DNA of 64,000 nucleotides, taken from assembly GCA_022695795.1 (NCBI GenBank), contig MU404065.1, positions 310,001-374,000 on the forward strand, written 5' to 3'. Every line of letters starts with the position of its first letter. Positions within the stretch are counted from its first letter, which is position 1. A program made the position numbers and the translations under genes. The stretch is from Biscogniauxia marginata. Its lineage: Eukaryota > Ascomycota > Sordariomycetes > Xylariales > Xylariaceae. The notes beneath the pieces are model-generated. The model saw only the letters and a list, made by a program, of their open reading frames with translations, did no database searches and was not told the DNA's origin. This document shows, piece after piece, positions 33,768 to 46,901 of this stretch.

Positions 33768-35057
33768 CGAGGGACGAGGTACCGCATAGCGATGGGTACA
33801 TCGATACATCCAATTGGAAGTCTCTAGCCCGCGACTAAGGCGAGCAGCCTAGCCCGGCTTAACCTGGACTAGTCGCAAGTACATAGAAGCATGTAGGTAC
33901 GTACTACCCAACGCATACGACACCATGCATAATGCCCACCTCGCTTGGAGCGAAGAGATGCAGTACTGTAGATTAGATACAGGTAGTTTAAGCATAATAA
34001 CTGTTCCTGCGATAGCGTGGCCCTCAATACCTGTTAATAAACAGGGGTGTGCCTTTGTGGCCCCGGAGCTTAGCATTAAACAGAGTCAAGCAAGTGTATA
34101 AGTAGTGTATAATTCTATAACATGGTATGGAGTTAGTTGAGTTGTGCCTGTCAAGTTTCTGAGCCTACCTAGCCTGTGTATTCGCTCGCAACGCGCGCGC
34201 GCAAACCCGTGGGATGGCGAAGAAGGAACAGGCGAAGAGAGCAGGCCAACTAAACCGAACCTCGGTGGACTGTCGGTGCATCTTGACTGTTCGAGGAATA
34301 GATTCGCGCCCTCTGCACAAGTTTTCCAAGGTTGGAACATGCATGCATAAGCCCACAACTTATGATAGGCCGAGTACACCGCTAAGTACAGTAACGCAGC
34401 GGACCACACAATTTGCATAATCTGTCTTTCTGCTTCTTTTTTTTTGTTGCTAATGCACTTGCGATGGCGCGTGTTCGGCTGCAACATTGCACAGCCAGTC
34501 GCTGTAAGCCGTCCGGCCCTCGCGCGACGCGGAGCCTTTTTCTCGTGCTGCTAACCTGCCATTCACCCAAGTCTCGACAGCCACTAAGAACCGGAATCCA
34601 GCAAGGTACCCTTCATTCAAGTCAGACCTTCGTCGTCACTCCACTGCGTGTACTCAGGCCCTCACAACCCAGAGGACGGTTCGAACAGATTTGCGGCATT
34701 GGGTCTCTAACAGCGCCCCGGGTCGTCCAGCAGCTGATGGCCATCCAAGCCGTCAACCCAGTGTTTGACGGCCGAGGTCCTCTGGGTCAATTGAGATCAT
34801 GCGCCTCTCGCAAGAAACAGGAAACAGACTCCAAGGGATGTGCGAAACACGCAAGACTTCACGTTACGATAATAGCATTGAAAACAATTGCTAGGATAAA
34901 CCAGGATAAACACAACTTGGTATCATACTTCGGCGCTCAATGCGTTAAGAGTGATAGCCAGACAAGTATGGAATTGACGAGCGGTTTCATTGGAGGCTAA
35001 ACTTGACAATTGATTAGCAATACCTAAGAATAAACACTTGTGGGCCAGTAAATCCGT

Positions 35058-35109
35058 TTCTGTCTCTCTGTCTCTGTCTCTCTGTCTCTGTCTCTTTGTC
35101 TCTCTCTCG
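35058..35109. repeat. (TCTCTG)n-type microsatellite
   Basis: Pyrimidine-rich alternation of TCTCTG and TCTCTCTG units. Confidence 0.85.
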
Positions 35110-36956
35110 CGCTCCCTCTTTTCTCTCCTCGGTTTATGCAAGCACACAGCGGTATGCAAGTGAGGCCACCTACTTTCTGATCCTAATGCTACACACACAA
35201 CACGCTTAGTGTAGTTGCAGTGCAGAGGAGTTGGAGTAGTGTAAAAATAAAAATAAAATCCAACAAGAACTATTGCGGTACGCTTGTCTTCTGCCTAATG
35301 AATTGGATTGATGAGACGGCCGTCACATCTAGTCAGATAGGATCGTACTATAAGATTTCGTAATAAAGCTCCCGTTTGACTGGCTGCATTGGCTGTAAAG
35401 GGGAACACAAATTGAAAACCAAAGGATCAACTTCGTATTGTGAGTGGACGGTCCCTCCAGTGCAAAGGATGGCTGGATAATTGTCGAGCCTCTCAGGACG
35501 TGTTCCTGATATGCAGGCACTTTATGTCTCGCGCCGAAACGCACAATTTCAGCCAGTAGTAGCCACAGCTGTGAGGGCTTACGTTGTGACGACTATCGAA
35601 TCACGAATTGCCGCTATGTTCCACTGGGAACGCGCTTTTACACTACCTACGCTAGCATCGTGAACTGCGTATCGCTGTTGTTCCCATCACAGAACAGACA
35701 GACATACAGACATACAGATAGACCGTGTGCCGGCGCGATCCCTCCTTTCCGATAGGCTCCGGGTTAGTTGATTGATAAATGACTAACGATGGATCAGAGG
35801 CACAAGCCAATCCCCTGAGGGCTCTAAGTTGGCTCTTGTGGCAAAAATGATTATGAAGCCGCCCGTATTGGTACGGAGGTATGTGGTTTTCTTATCACAG
35901 TGGTGACGGCAAGATTAGACCGAGCGTTGACAGATGTGATTGAGAATATGATGGGCCGCCACTCGACGCAACACAGGCAAGACTTACTTACAGGCCGGCC
36001 AAACGTGCTAAGCTGAAAAGACCATCGTCACGAACAACTCGTAAACAATAATAATGAGCCGTCGCGATTTGTCACTACGAACGTGTAAGAAATGAATCTG
36101 GTATCTCGAATTCCTTTCTGGGGAAAAAAGCTGCAGACCCATCTCGTCTGCTCGCTTGAGCCCTATTCGGATTCCTCGTCACACTACGAGTACGAAGTTC
36201 GACTCTCCAATTTTCGTGTCTGATTTGTCTTCGATAGAAAAGAAAACTCTCGGCGTCATCAGCAGAGGCCATCGTGGCTCGGGAGCTTACTAGTCCTTCA
36301 TTAGCCCCCAACGCCGTTGGAGGCTACTCTACCGTTCCCGTCACGGCTCGGGATCATAGGCAAATCTTATAGCAGGGTAGCATATAAGAGGTTTGTCAAG
36401 AGAAAGAAAATCCAGCGACGCCATTACGTACAGCCTATATTCCGTATTCGCTCCGGATCCCCGGCCTGCTCTCTAGGTACGATAACTGTCTAAGGGTATG
36501 TCCACTATGAGCGAACGGCTATGTAACTACACTGCATAGACCGAATTATACAAATATGTATTGGACTGCTGTGGCACATGGCTCAGGCACCACATGCATC
36601 TCCAAGACAAATTGTTCCTGCACAAGGGCACATAAACGCTTTAGATCCTGCATTAGCACTGCACTGACATCCAGTGCGCTGCATATTCCCCGGCTCTTCA
36701 TTGCGTGTCATTCATTAGGTACATTTATCGTTAATCAGTCAATCCACTTCCAAGGGTATCGGGACCCATCATTGCCCTCTACGGCCTGTTTCGTTCATTA
36801 TTATGCTGTGCTCGCACACACGAGTATTCGCTGTGCATTGCATTTACAGGTTGTGCATCCAGGCCCTCTGCATTATCGTGACCCCATCCCGAATATTGCA
36901 CTAAAAGTAATGGCGACGTGGGCACCGGACCAAGTCCCGAAAGAGGCAGCTTGACA

Positions 36957-37070
36957 GAGGCCCGGACGATCTTCCATGAGCGATGCCCAGACACTAGACG
37001 CTTCCCAGGTAGATTGGTACTGGGCTTCCGGGCTCTAAGGTACCCCATCTAGGCTCATGGAAGCTTTCCG
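36957..37070. repeat. Nested inverted repeats (potential long hairpin)
   Basis: CTTCCATGAGC at 36971-36981 is the exact reverse complement of GCTCATGGAAG at 37053-37063. Inside this pair, GCCCAG (about 36986) faces CTGGGC (about 37019), so the two stems nest. A CCCGGA/TTCCGGG pair overlaps the same stretch. It could be a structured RNA or the relic of a small inverted-repeat element. Confidence 0.4.
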
Positions 37071-40000
37071 GCTCGTTGTACCATGACCAGTTGGTCTCCT
37101 CTCGAGGGAGAACACGCTGACACGCCCCCCCGCTCCCCCCAGGTACCTATCCTAGTGAAGGCCACTTACCAATTTGCCTCATTATGCGACCTCTACACTC
37201 GCCACTCGACTTCCACAGTGCTGGAAATTAGTGTACGTATACACTCCGAGTGCTCACAAACTGGTCGCCAGAGCTTTATCCTCGGGGAGCACAAGTACCC
37301 TCCCTCGCGAGGTACAGAATGCTCCATGCTACATGGTGTAGCACATGTATCTTCTTTTTTTACTTTATCCATCTTTCTTCATCGGTCCAATCCCACCGCC
37401 CTTGTACCTTGCATATCGGCCTTGTGCCTGCAGTATTCGTCCTGCAGGAACAATGCATAGCTGCAGAATATGTAAACTAGTTTATATTAAACTGATTATT
37501 GAATCGGGGATAATGCGAACTGATACATAAAAAAGAGCCACCAAAGGATATTTCCATAAATGTATAATACTGCATCACATTTCAACGGTGAGAGGCGGTA
37601 CATACCTCATACATACCTAGGTACATATTTCGGGGTCCATATGCACCCCAGCTAGTAGTACTTCCTCAAAAATGGATCACGACCACGCCCACGTACAGAC
37701 CGACTCGAGACAAGGACATGACAGTCGCTAGATATGGTACTGTGTCCAGCCTCGTAGATATTGGTAGGTTTACCTACGTAGTAGAAATGCTATGTAAGTA
37801 CTGTACCTACGAACCACTGCGACAATGCTGGTCATTTTATCAGGCTCGCCTATATTGGCTATTTGTTATTTGGAACGTGCACGAAACCCTGGCCGCTGCC
37901 TTCCTCCAATCGAGTCCAGAAACCCATATGATCATTAGCGAAGTGGCCAAAACAACGCTTGTGAGAGAAGAGGCTATTTGACACCGAAGGAGCCAATATG
38001 TGTGGAATGGTCAGTGCAATCCAGGTCGCGGTGGCAATAGGGACGATAGTCGGTCAATGTCGGTGATTCCGCTGTTCTATATTGACGATATCCTTTTTTC
38101 GGACTTGCGAGGCCGGCGACAATTGAGCATGGGTAGTTCTGATAAATTCAGGACGGGCATTCAAGTAGTACTAGGTATCATGCAGCATGTTACCACCGCT
38201 TTGGAACATACGATAACAGGAGCAGATGCAACTGACAATTATCATGCTATGCCATTTATCTAAGTTAGTTTACTGTCTGTCTATGTTAATATGAGGTTAG
38301 GTCAATTGTGCTAAACACAACTATAGGTAAGTCTATACATACCTTGGCACTTCCGATACTATTATCGAAAAAAATGAAATAAAACAATTCCCCGAGGACC
38401 CTTGGTCCGATAGATAATTCATTCGCTAATGAATGTAAACTACGGCCCAAATCATCCGCCATCTAGCTTACCAGCGTATTTCCGTCGATCATGTCTCTAT
38501 ATTTTCTTCAGGTCAAGGGCCAAACTTTGGGCGGGCCGCTCGCAAGAGCCGCGGTCTCTTCCGGTACCCGTTGGCGGAATTGATCAAGCCGGAGACAGGG
38601 ACCGAATTAGGAACAGCGTCTCGTTCAGGACCTCTCCCCCAGATTTCCATATGGTATGAGAACCTACCAGGGGTACCCAGTTATAACTGGAGCCTTCTTA
38701 ATGCGAGCGAGACCCGGAATCTCTGCACCCAATGACAAGGCGGTCGAAATGAATAAACCCCATTCAGTTTTAGTCTCGACCATGGGTTCGCGAGGGTTTT
38801 CGTTCGCAGCTGCAATTCTGGAAGATCTCGACACCTCGCCTGGCTTCCAACCGGTAAATATTCAGCCAATCAACCCCAATACCGGTACGCACCCATGTCT
38901 GGCGAGCTCGGGGGGTCTTGATCTACATTCGGGCCTATGAGGCAACCTTCTTCAGCCTTCGATGGCCTGGTGCAATTGCAAAGCAGACGCTTTTGCCCGA
39001 GCCGACAAAAACGATGTTGCAGTGTAGCGAAGTGGTAAGTTTGCTGGGACGATGATCGTCTATCACGCACGTGAGACGAGCGCTAGTCCGTCCCAAGGCC
39101 CAAGGACTAGATTGCCCTGGCCTGTCTATCAACTCTCTCTCTTCCTCTATACCCATAAACACCCGAGAAAATAGCCTACCCAAGCTACCAAGCTACCCTT
39201 CTAGACGATGCCTACTCTGCAATGCTAGATGATCTACCTCCAAGGAACCGCGAGTAACATACCTACAATGAGTTCCAAAGCAGACACGCAGCAACGATCC
39301 AGCCAGCAACTAGGTATGCAAGGTTTGCAATTTCGTTATCGACATGCTCAATGCCAATGAGTCGATAAGGATGCTTCCCCACGAGGTTGCTTGTCGAACA
39401 TCAGACCCTTCGGTGGATATGCACCAAGCCATGCCTCACCGTTGCGAACAGATCTGACGACGGTCAGACCCAGGAACATGTCTTGCTAGTGACTAGCATG
39501 GCTGGCCGGTCGAACTAGGCCGTCCAGGGCCATGCGACCCTTGCTTGACCAGACTAGCAGCCTCAAGGGTTCTCTGGATTTCAGTCTTCCCCGTCGATAT
39601 TAATGCCACTAATGCAGGTCGGGCCAATTGGCACTGTTCCGCTCGTCTTCTCGAAGGCTTCCGGGTTTCAGGACTCCAAGACCAACCCCAGCGAAGGTGT
39701 GATTATGTTTACGTATGAGGACCACCGAGCCAGGCTTGATCGCCAGTCGGACTGCCGATGGATCAATCTTGTATCGGCGGCCATACTTATCAGTGCCATT
39801 AATTGTTGCATGTCATCGAAGCCCACTCTGTAAATTCGGGTATCCATCTTCCCTTCTGACGACTCCACCGGGGGATTATTGCGCCTCCAGTTCACTATCC
39901 CAGAACCATAGTCGCGGAGCATTTCGAAGCTGCAATAGAAGGTTTCGAACAGTCGATGGAAGACGAGCAGACAAGGTAGGCAACCAGCCAACCGGTCGGC

Positions 40001-40612
40001 CAAGCCAAGCTAAGCCGGGCCATCGTCCAACACCAATACCTAGCAGGGATCGTAACCGAGCTATCAACTATCGCTATCGAAAGCTCGCATCGAATTACGA
40101 ACCGTCCTTTGTGAGAACAGACCTATCTATGGTCTTAGCTATCATTAAGTCGAATCAATAACGGTTTGTAATTCCGCGCTACTTCCATTGACCTTAATCT
40201 TATCAATGCTTACACTGGATATAGCAGCCATTAGTGTTCATACCCATACCTACTACCCTTACATACTTTCTCGCACAGGGCATACCGTAGCTTGTGTCGA
40301 GTCGTTGAGGCTCCCTGCGTTGTACGAGAAATATTTGAGCACTATTATCACATGTATCTATTATTATCAGAATCATTTCTTTTGTCGAGCACATACTACA
40401 TACCTTACCTACGTATCGGCCTCATCTCGTGGGGTGCATAGTAGATCTGCTTGAAGATCTTATTTAATCTGTCCCTCCCATCACGATCCAATGCCCGCGC
40501 AGCAGCGCATGCGGTCATAGTAGATCGTCATCTATTGGTGAGGTCTAAATTTGGGTAGGCCAAAACCCTGTGGCTACAAGAGATCTCGCGTGGGGAGGGG
40601 CTTATCGAGGGT

Positions 40613-40656
40613 CCTGATGACAGGAACCCGATGACAGGAACCTGATGACAAGAACC
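40613..40656. repeat. Three tandem copies of a 14-15 bp unit
   Basis: Units close to CCTGATGACAGGAA follow one another three times with one or two changes each. Non-coding context. Confidence 0.7.
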
Positions 40657-43600
40657 TCACTGTCGGCAACCTGGGAAAGCAACGACGGCCAGGCTAACTG
40701 AAGCGGTCACCCCGGCGAAGAATGGCGAATGCTTTTCGTTGACTAACGATAATGGAACGAAAAGCGTCCACGGCACGGTAAAGCACTTATTAGCAATGAT
40801 GCCGGGTTGTTGGTGTGCTTCCATTCCAGAAAGGCTTCCCCACTCCTGCAGGTTACACACATAAAGGCGGTCAATTACCGCACCTCCACGCCTATCCCTA
40901 CTCGGGTGAGGCCTTCATGCAGGTACGAAACACCTTCCGCGTGGGTACGCAATACATGCATACATTGCCCGGCATTGACATCGTTTCACATGCAGCAAGT
41001 AGACACTGGTCACCTTATGGATGCGACCCCATCGATGTACAGATCTAGTGTCTGCTAGAATCGTCGCTTGACTAGACTGAGTCGAGCGTTGGTTCAATCT
41101 TGTCGCTTAGTCCGAAAGACTATGTACCAACCTAGATAATCGATAATAAAAAAAGCTAAACATTTAGGTAGGTATTATTGTCGTTGCTGTGATTTGAAGC
41201 TACCTACTATCTTAGATAGCTACATGTACTTACAGGTTAGTATGTACCTTAGATATGAGTATACGAAATACGCACTACACGTCAAACATGTACGTAAGCT
41301 ACTGATAGCAGCAACTCGCAACTTCTTCCTTCCCCCCACGTGCTCGGCGATACCTTATCGAAAAACTTAGATACAATTAACTTTACCTGCCTAATGGGCC
41401 TCATCCTTGCTAGATCGTTTAGAGATGGCAGAATGACATACGCGGACTGTCTTAGTCGCCCGACTTCCTTTTAGAATTCCAGATTGTTGGGTTCAATTAC
41501 ATCAGGAACCTGCCCTAGGCTTTACATGTAACTACCAACATGACTAATGTTGTCTCACTACAGCCAAACTGTCTGAACCCAATTGATGAACGACCTACCA
41601 GCGTAGCGGGACTTTTGCCAAGCCCGCCTAGTCTTAGGTAGCCGACGTCACTTGAATTTCTTCTTCTCGATCACTGTCTGATGCTGCAACAAAGCGGCTG
41701 CCGTAGCGCCGTTTTCTACCCCTCCAAGGTGCGCAGGGCTGGCTATCAGTAAAAAAACACCTCAATGTTCTTACACCGTAACTAGAACTTCACACCGCAT
41801 TGATGCATAGCACAATGCGGTACGAAGGGAAACGCGCTTGAGAAAATATAATAATGACAATAATAAACGTCACTAGTGACGAGGAAGACGCTTGGTCGAC
41901 GAACTCGGTCGAGGGAGACGCCGATGCAGACGCACCATCATTAGGATTGCATCCTCGAAAACCTTCATGCAATGCTGGGCCCCCCCAGAATACACTAGAG
42001 AGAGAAAGAGAGAACCAAGCACATGGCATGCTGTTGGTCAGAGATACAAGAGGCCACCAAGTGTCAACGTCCACAGCCTCTGCTCTGTGCCTCTTGGCCG
42101 CGTAGGCCGCAGATGGCCAAGGCGCCGATTGCATGCACGCAGCGCCAGGAGGGTTTCTCCCGTCACTTTCGGCCAATGTTAAGTGCTCGCCGGCATGCAA
42201 GTTGGGAGGGGACCTTGCAGCAGCTGTCGGTTCTCGACTTCGGGCTTCTGTGGGCTCTCTCTCTTGCATTGTACTGTGCTCTACACTAGACGCGCTTCCC
42301 TGCCTACCCACAAGCCCGCCTACATACATACACTATGTGACCAGCCCTCCCGACTGGCGGGCGTGCCGAACACGGCCACAGCCAAAACTAGCCACACTTT
42401 TGCGAATACATACGTATATTAGACGCGCTATTCCGCATTGACGGTCATCATGACAACTGCCGATGGTAAAGTGGGCATGAGAAGGGAGAGCGCCGGCGGT
42501 GTGAACGGTCCTCTATGGATGTACGCTCAAGCGAGAATCAGAAGCGGTCGCGTCGTATGGAGTAGCAAGGCCAAGCGAAGCGAAGCATGAATCAATCCTA
42601 TCGATACCAGAAATCCTCCCTAGTCTCATTAGCTGCCCGGGTGCAGATACCTACAATCCTTTGTTGAAGTTTGCCCGGTGAGATCGCGGGATCCTCCCGT
42701 ACACTTTCCGCAACGAACCATGGTTCGGCCTTCCTTGCCGTCCGATGCAACCAGACCTGTCAGAGAGAGGAGATAGAGGTAGAGATAGAGATACGTCTGA
42801 AGAAAATAGAAAGAAAAGGAAAACTTTCCCCCCACGGCTTTGCTTCACAGGTAGCTTTGCTGTTTGTAGCAGTGTTACACACATCACACGCATTTCAGCT
42901 TCGATAACCCTACACTGCATTCCTTCGTTTTACGCAGGAGCAGGTAGGAGGTCCTTCACTGCTACCCAAGATTGTCTGGGCCATGTGGTGCTGCTTTATC
43001 GTCAGAACTCCCCCTCCCGATCGACACGCGAGAGGGAGAAAAAAAATCTCAACGTAGTAAGTTAGTTTATTGCAGAATCCTCCAACGATCCGTCCAGCAA
43101 TGTAACATATCCGGGCTTGCTGGATGGATATTTGCTGACATTGGTCAGCGTGCTGACAGTGTGTCTCGTCGATGTCCATCGTAAACTCTATTATAAGTCC
43201 CTTTCTCACCACTATCCGGAGTGCGTGTGCGCATGCGTGTGCGCGCGTGCGTATGTCTTACCTACAGTTACTTATGCGAGGGGTGCATAGGCTCGTTATC
43301 TGTTTCGAATGAAAGAATGCAACTTTACCATGCAAGTCCCAACCAGTTACGTCCGTCTCATTGGCAGTAGTAGCAGTATGTAGTAGTGCGACCTTGCTGC
43401 CATCTTACTTGCACCATCAAGTTTCCATCTTTAACTCTCGACTAGGTAGTTAAATTACCATGACGACACGACACGTGGATATCATCAGTCTTGATAGACT
43501 AGCGCTTATAGACTATCGGCATATCATCATTTTCTATACTATCGCAATTGCTCGCTCACTACACACATACCTACATACCTAGCGGACCATTCTTTCTTAG

Positions 43601-45774
43601 CAGGCTTACGAAGACAGACATTATAAGTGATGCTACATGGGGGCCAATAGTTGAGAAAACGTGGCCCGCGAGGCTGGCCGGTATGTACGCCAGCCAGCCA
43701 GCCCTCTCAATTTCGATCCTACTCTAGTTGAAGGCGCGTCTGGACTGACTGGCGGACTGACTGGTCGTAAAGTATCCGGGTCTGTCAACTACAAGAGAAT
43801 GTCACTCGCTATCAGATATACAAAGGCCAACACAAAACCCGGTCACGGAAGGGAAAAGGCCCTGACAGACACTAGACTTGGGAGCAGGTAAAGTGATAAG
43901 CCAAGAAATTGTAGATAACGCCCTCGAAACTTACACAAAAAGAGAAAAGGGACGAATTTGAAGATACTATTCCACTCCGGTGGGCCTGTAGGTATATGTT
44001 TTTTCCAAGAATGGTATCTGGTGCCGAGGAGAGTTATCATGAGCCGGGGAGGGTATCACTTAGTCTCTGGTAACCAACGTCCTTTACTATGGGGCCTCGC
44101 CTTGCTTTTCTTTTTTTGCAAATTGACTACAACGAGATATATAAGAATACCAAGGGATAAGAAGATGATCCAAAGTCCCCATCTCTAGGCCTCCCTACTC
44201 TAGAGCTATGCTGCTGGGATTCTCACTTGTCGAAATTGTTAGGTAGTATAAGGGAGTGACCATATACATAGGCTATCATTTATCATTTCTACTCAGACTG
44301 CAATACGTGCGGATAAGATAGAATCGAATCGAATATCAAATATAACACGTCCATTAATATATACTCGGAAGCAAAGCTGTCGTGGCACAAATCATATTCT
44401 GTACCTCCGGAGATCTTGGAGGCTCTTTTCTATTTGTGATATTTGATATTTCTGCTCATCAAAAAGCATCTCCCTACTAGTAATTCCATTTATCCGTCAT
44501 CTTTTCCAATCCCCTAGTGTAGCCAATCCAGAAGACACTGCCCCGTCTCCAGACATAGCTTATATTATGTTATATTTATTTATTATTACTATTTCCACAA
44601 GCGCGTATCATATTCACTTTAGGTTTTTGTCATGTGTAATCTTCGTTGTGACCTCCCTTCCTCTCTCTCTCTCCAATACATACCTGGCGAACATGGCAGC
44701 ATGGACCGATACAATTTGATATATGACAAGTCAGGTTACGAATCAGATTGGAAGGGTGATCCGGGGAGGAGTGACAGTAATGAGGTTTATCTTGGGTACC
44801 TAGATAGAATACCTGTATCTTTCTCGAGCCTACTTTATGCCACAAACCCATGGCCCTGAATAGCCAGGAGCTACTCTTTCTACGGGTTACCACACGTGTG
44901 TAGCAAGTGCCGACCTACATACGTTGTTGTTGGAGAAGCATGAAATTAATCATCCTTTCAAGGGTATATATTCGTCATAGTTTATTAAAGACTCTAGATC
45001 GACTAGGGTAGGTAGACCGGCAAGTTGGTTGGTATTGCCTAGTTTTCCAATGATAGGTCTCGTGCGCTCGCCCTGATATTACATGACAGGAAATCAAGGT
45101 AAACGAAGCAATGACTCCGCTATCTCTTTCTTTCCAGGGTTTTTCTTTTCTTTTCTTTTTAATTCCTAGCCTACTCCCAACATCAATCAACTCTTATCTT
45201 ATTATGTACGTAGTAAGGGCAGTAAAGGCCACACAATGTAGGGAATAAGAAGCAAAAAAAGTCTAACTAATAAGTGGCCACTAGCAAGACGAGTAACCTC
45301 AGAAAGAGCACTTTGAGCAACACATACACGTTCTAAACTTAGTGTTCTAAGACAAGTATGAGATAGCACGAAGTAGAGATATCTCACGGGTGGTAATAAA
45401 CCAACTAGTATATACCGACATTTTGTCTTAAGCCTATGAAGCCACAGTACTGAGCCGAGGTCTGCAAAGTACCTTGCTGCGAAGAAGAAGTACTTGTACA
45501 AACCAACACTAGGTTTGCCACCGTTGACCGTGCTTTAAGACCCTAGCTGGCTCGAGACATGGTATCTTAGTTCGCCGCCCCCCAAGCCACGAGAAGCAGC
45601 TGTGAGACACGGGGAAACAAGGTCGTCCCGCGAGACCGGCCATGTCTCAGTCAAGACCCCGCTCGCTTCCCAGACAAGAAGCAAGACTAGCCTCGTCATC
45701 GTCATCTTCGCCACCGCTGCCACATTATTATATCTTGGTAGTGTCGGTCGTGTCTAGGTATCTAGTGTGCACGA

Positions 45775-46901
45775 CGAACTCGGGCGTCCCCACCCCAACC
45801 CAAAGGGGATGAACTTCTCCAGGAAGGTGTCGACCTCGCCCATGTCGACGTCGGTCAGCTCGACCTCGGGAGGGGGGTTCTCCCGGACGCACCCCGGATG
45901 GGGATGATTTTGGGCATGCTGGGGCGCCGCGACCCAGTTGACGGCGAAATGAGCCGGCGTGCAGTTCTTACGGGCTACTCACCTCTTGACCCTCTTCGAC
46001 GAGCCGCAAGCTGGCCGCGGAGTTGTCGTCCTGGAAACGCGGGAGCATCTGCGTGAAACAGGGTCAGGTCCTCGAGCTTCTTGACGGTCCCCGTTAGGAG
46101 ACCTTTCTGCCGAGCACGGAGAGTTAGTAAGGTGTTCTTTTTTGAAAAGGGGGCGCAGAAGTTGGGGTGGGAGGATAGCTAAGGGGGTTAGGTGTAGGCA
46201 GAAGAACTTGGTCTTGTCTATGACGGACCGAGTAGATGGGTAGATAGAAAGGGAAGGGGGTTGTCCGATTTGGCCCTAGCGGCGCACGAGAAGATAGGGA
46301 TATCGAACTCGACGATACAGTCCGTTGGGGGATCGGTGTTGAGCAGTGAGGTTTCGACCTCGACGGCAACGACCTTCGAGGTCTAGACCGCCTGGCGGAT
46401 GGTGTTGGCGTTCACCTCGCTGAGTGCCACGCCGTCGATGATGCCCTTCCTGACGAAGCCGTCGACGACGCGCCGGCCCATATCCCACGACTCGATCCTG
46501 GCCTTGCCTCCGAGCGGGTCGAGGCAATGCTGCACGCTCTCGCTAGCGTGCTTCCCAAAGTATTTCTTCCGGACGGCTAGGGAGTTCTCCCCGCCGATCT
46601 CCTCGTGAAACTCGCCGCGGTTCAAGATGTTGGCGCTGGCTTTGAGTGGCGCCTTTATCATGGCGAACTGCTCATTGTCTGAATAAGATTTGCCGGGTTG
46701 GGTCAGACCTGCGAAGACGCAGCATTGGGACATTTCATATTAGGGATAGTTACATAGGTATGGGGGGTGGTTGAGTCAGAGTAGGTAGTATCCCTTGTGA
46801 AGCAGTAGAGTAGAGCCTCAGGTATCGGGAGTAGCACTCACTCACCAGGCCATTGCCGGTGTTGCTAACCGGCTTTCCAAGAATCTGGTATCCTATGTCG
46901 C
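45775..46901 (-). pseudogene. Decayed aldo/keto reductase (pyridoxal reductase-like)
   Basis: Read on the minus strand, pieces of an NADPH-dependent aldo/keto reductase appear in the right order. ILGKPVSNTGNGL (about 46895) ends in a GTGAGT donor. Next are GLTQPGKSYSDNEQFAMIKA and SANILNRGEF, then HCLDPLGGKARIESWDMGRR and IDGVALSEVNANTIRQAV. An in-frame TAG (46383-46385) is followed by KVVAVEVETSLLNTD and EFDIPIF. After a gap that may be an intron come KGLLTGTVKKLEDL (about 46107), MLPRFQDDNSAASLRLVEEG (frame shifted), NCTPAHFAVNWVAAP, MPKIIPI (shifted again) and VELTDVDMGEVDTFLEKF. Relative to functional relatives, stretches between the strands are missing, including part of the core around the second and third beta/alpha units. 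At least one stop and two or more frame changes make function unlikely. It is the only protein-like remnant near the gene-free tract. Confidence 0.75.

Larger units (their letters stand above)
33101..45774. other. Long tract with no supportable gene (~12.7 kb)
   Basis: Every reading frame here is short, lacks family motifs and shows no GC-rich codon pattern, unlike all genes on either side. I saw no reverse transcriptase, integrase or transposase motif and no paired long terminal repeats. Content consists of microsatellites (GA at 33733, TCTCTG at 35058), short tandem repeats (40613), an inverted-repeat block (36957), GACATACA repeats (about 35697-35722) and many TAGGTA/TACCTA motifs. It could be an extended regulatory region, non-coding transcription units or old degraded sequence. 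Confidence 0.6.

Noticed and set aside
34413..35000. 195-codon frame in the gene-free tract
   Set aside because: No motif and no codon bias; starts in a T-run and its composition looks random.
41790..42329. 179-codon minus-strand frame
   Set aside because: Composition random, no family signature, other frames equally open.
33101..45774. Transposon or retroelement origin for the gene-free tract
   Set aside because: No reverse transcriptase, integrase or transposase motif, no long direct or inverted terminal repeats and no strong AT bias were visible; a repeat search would be needed to exclude it.
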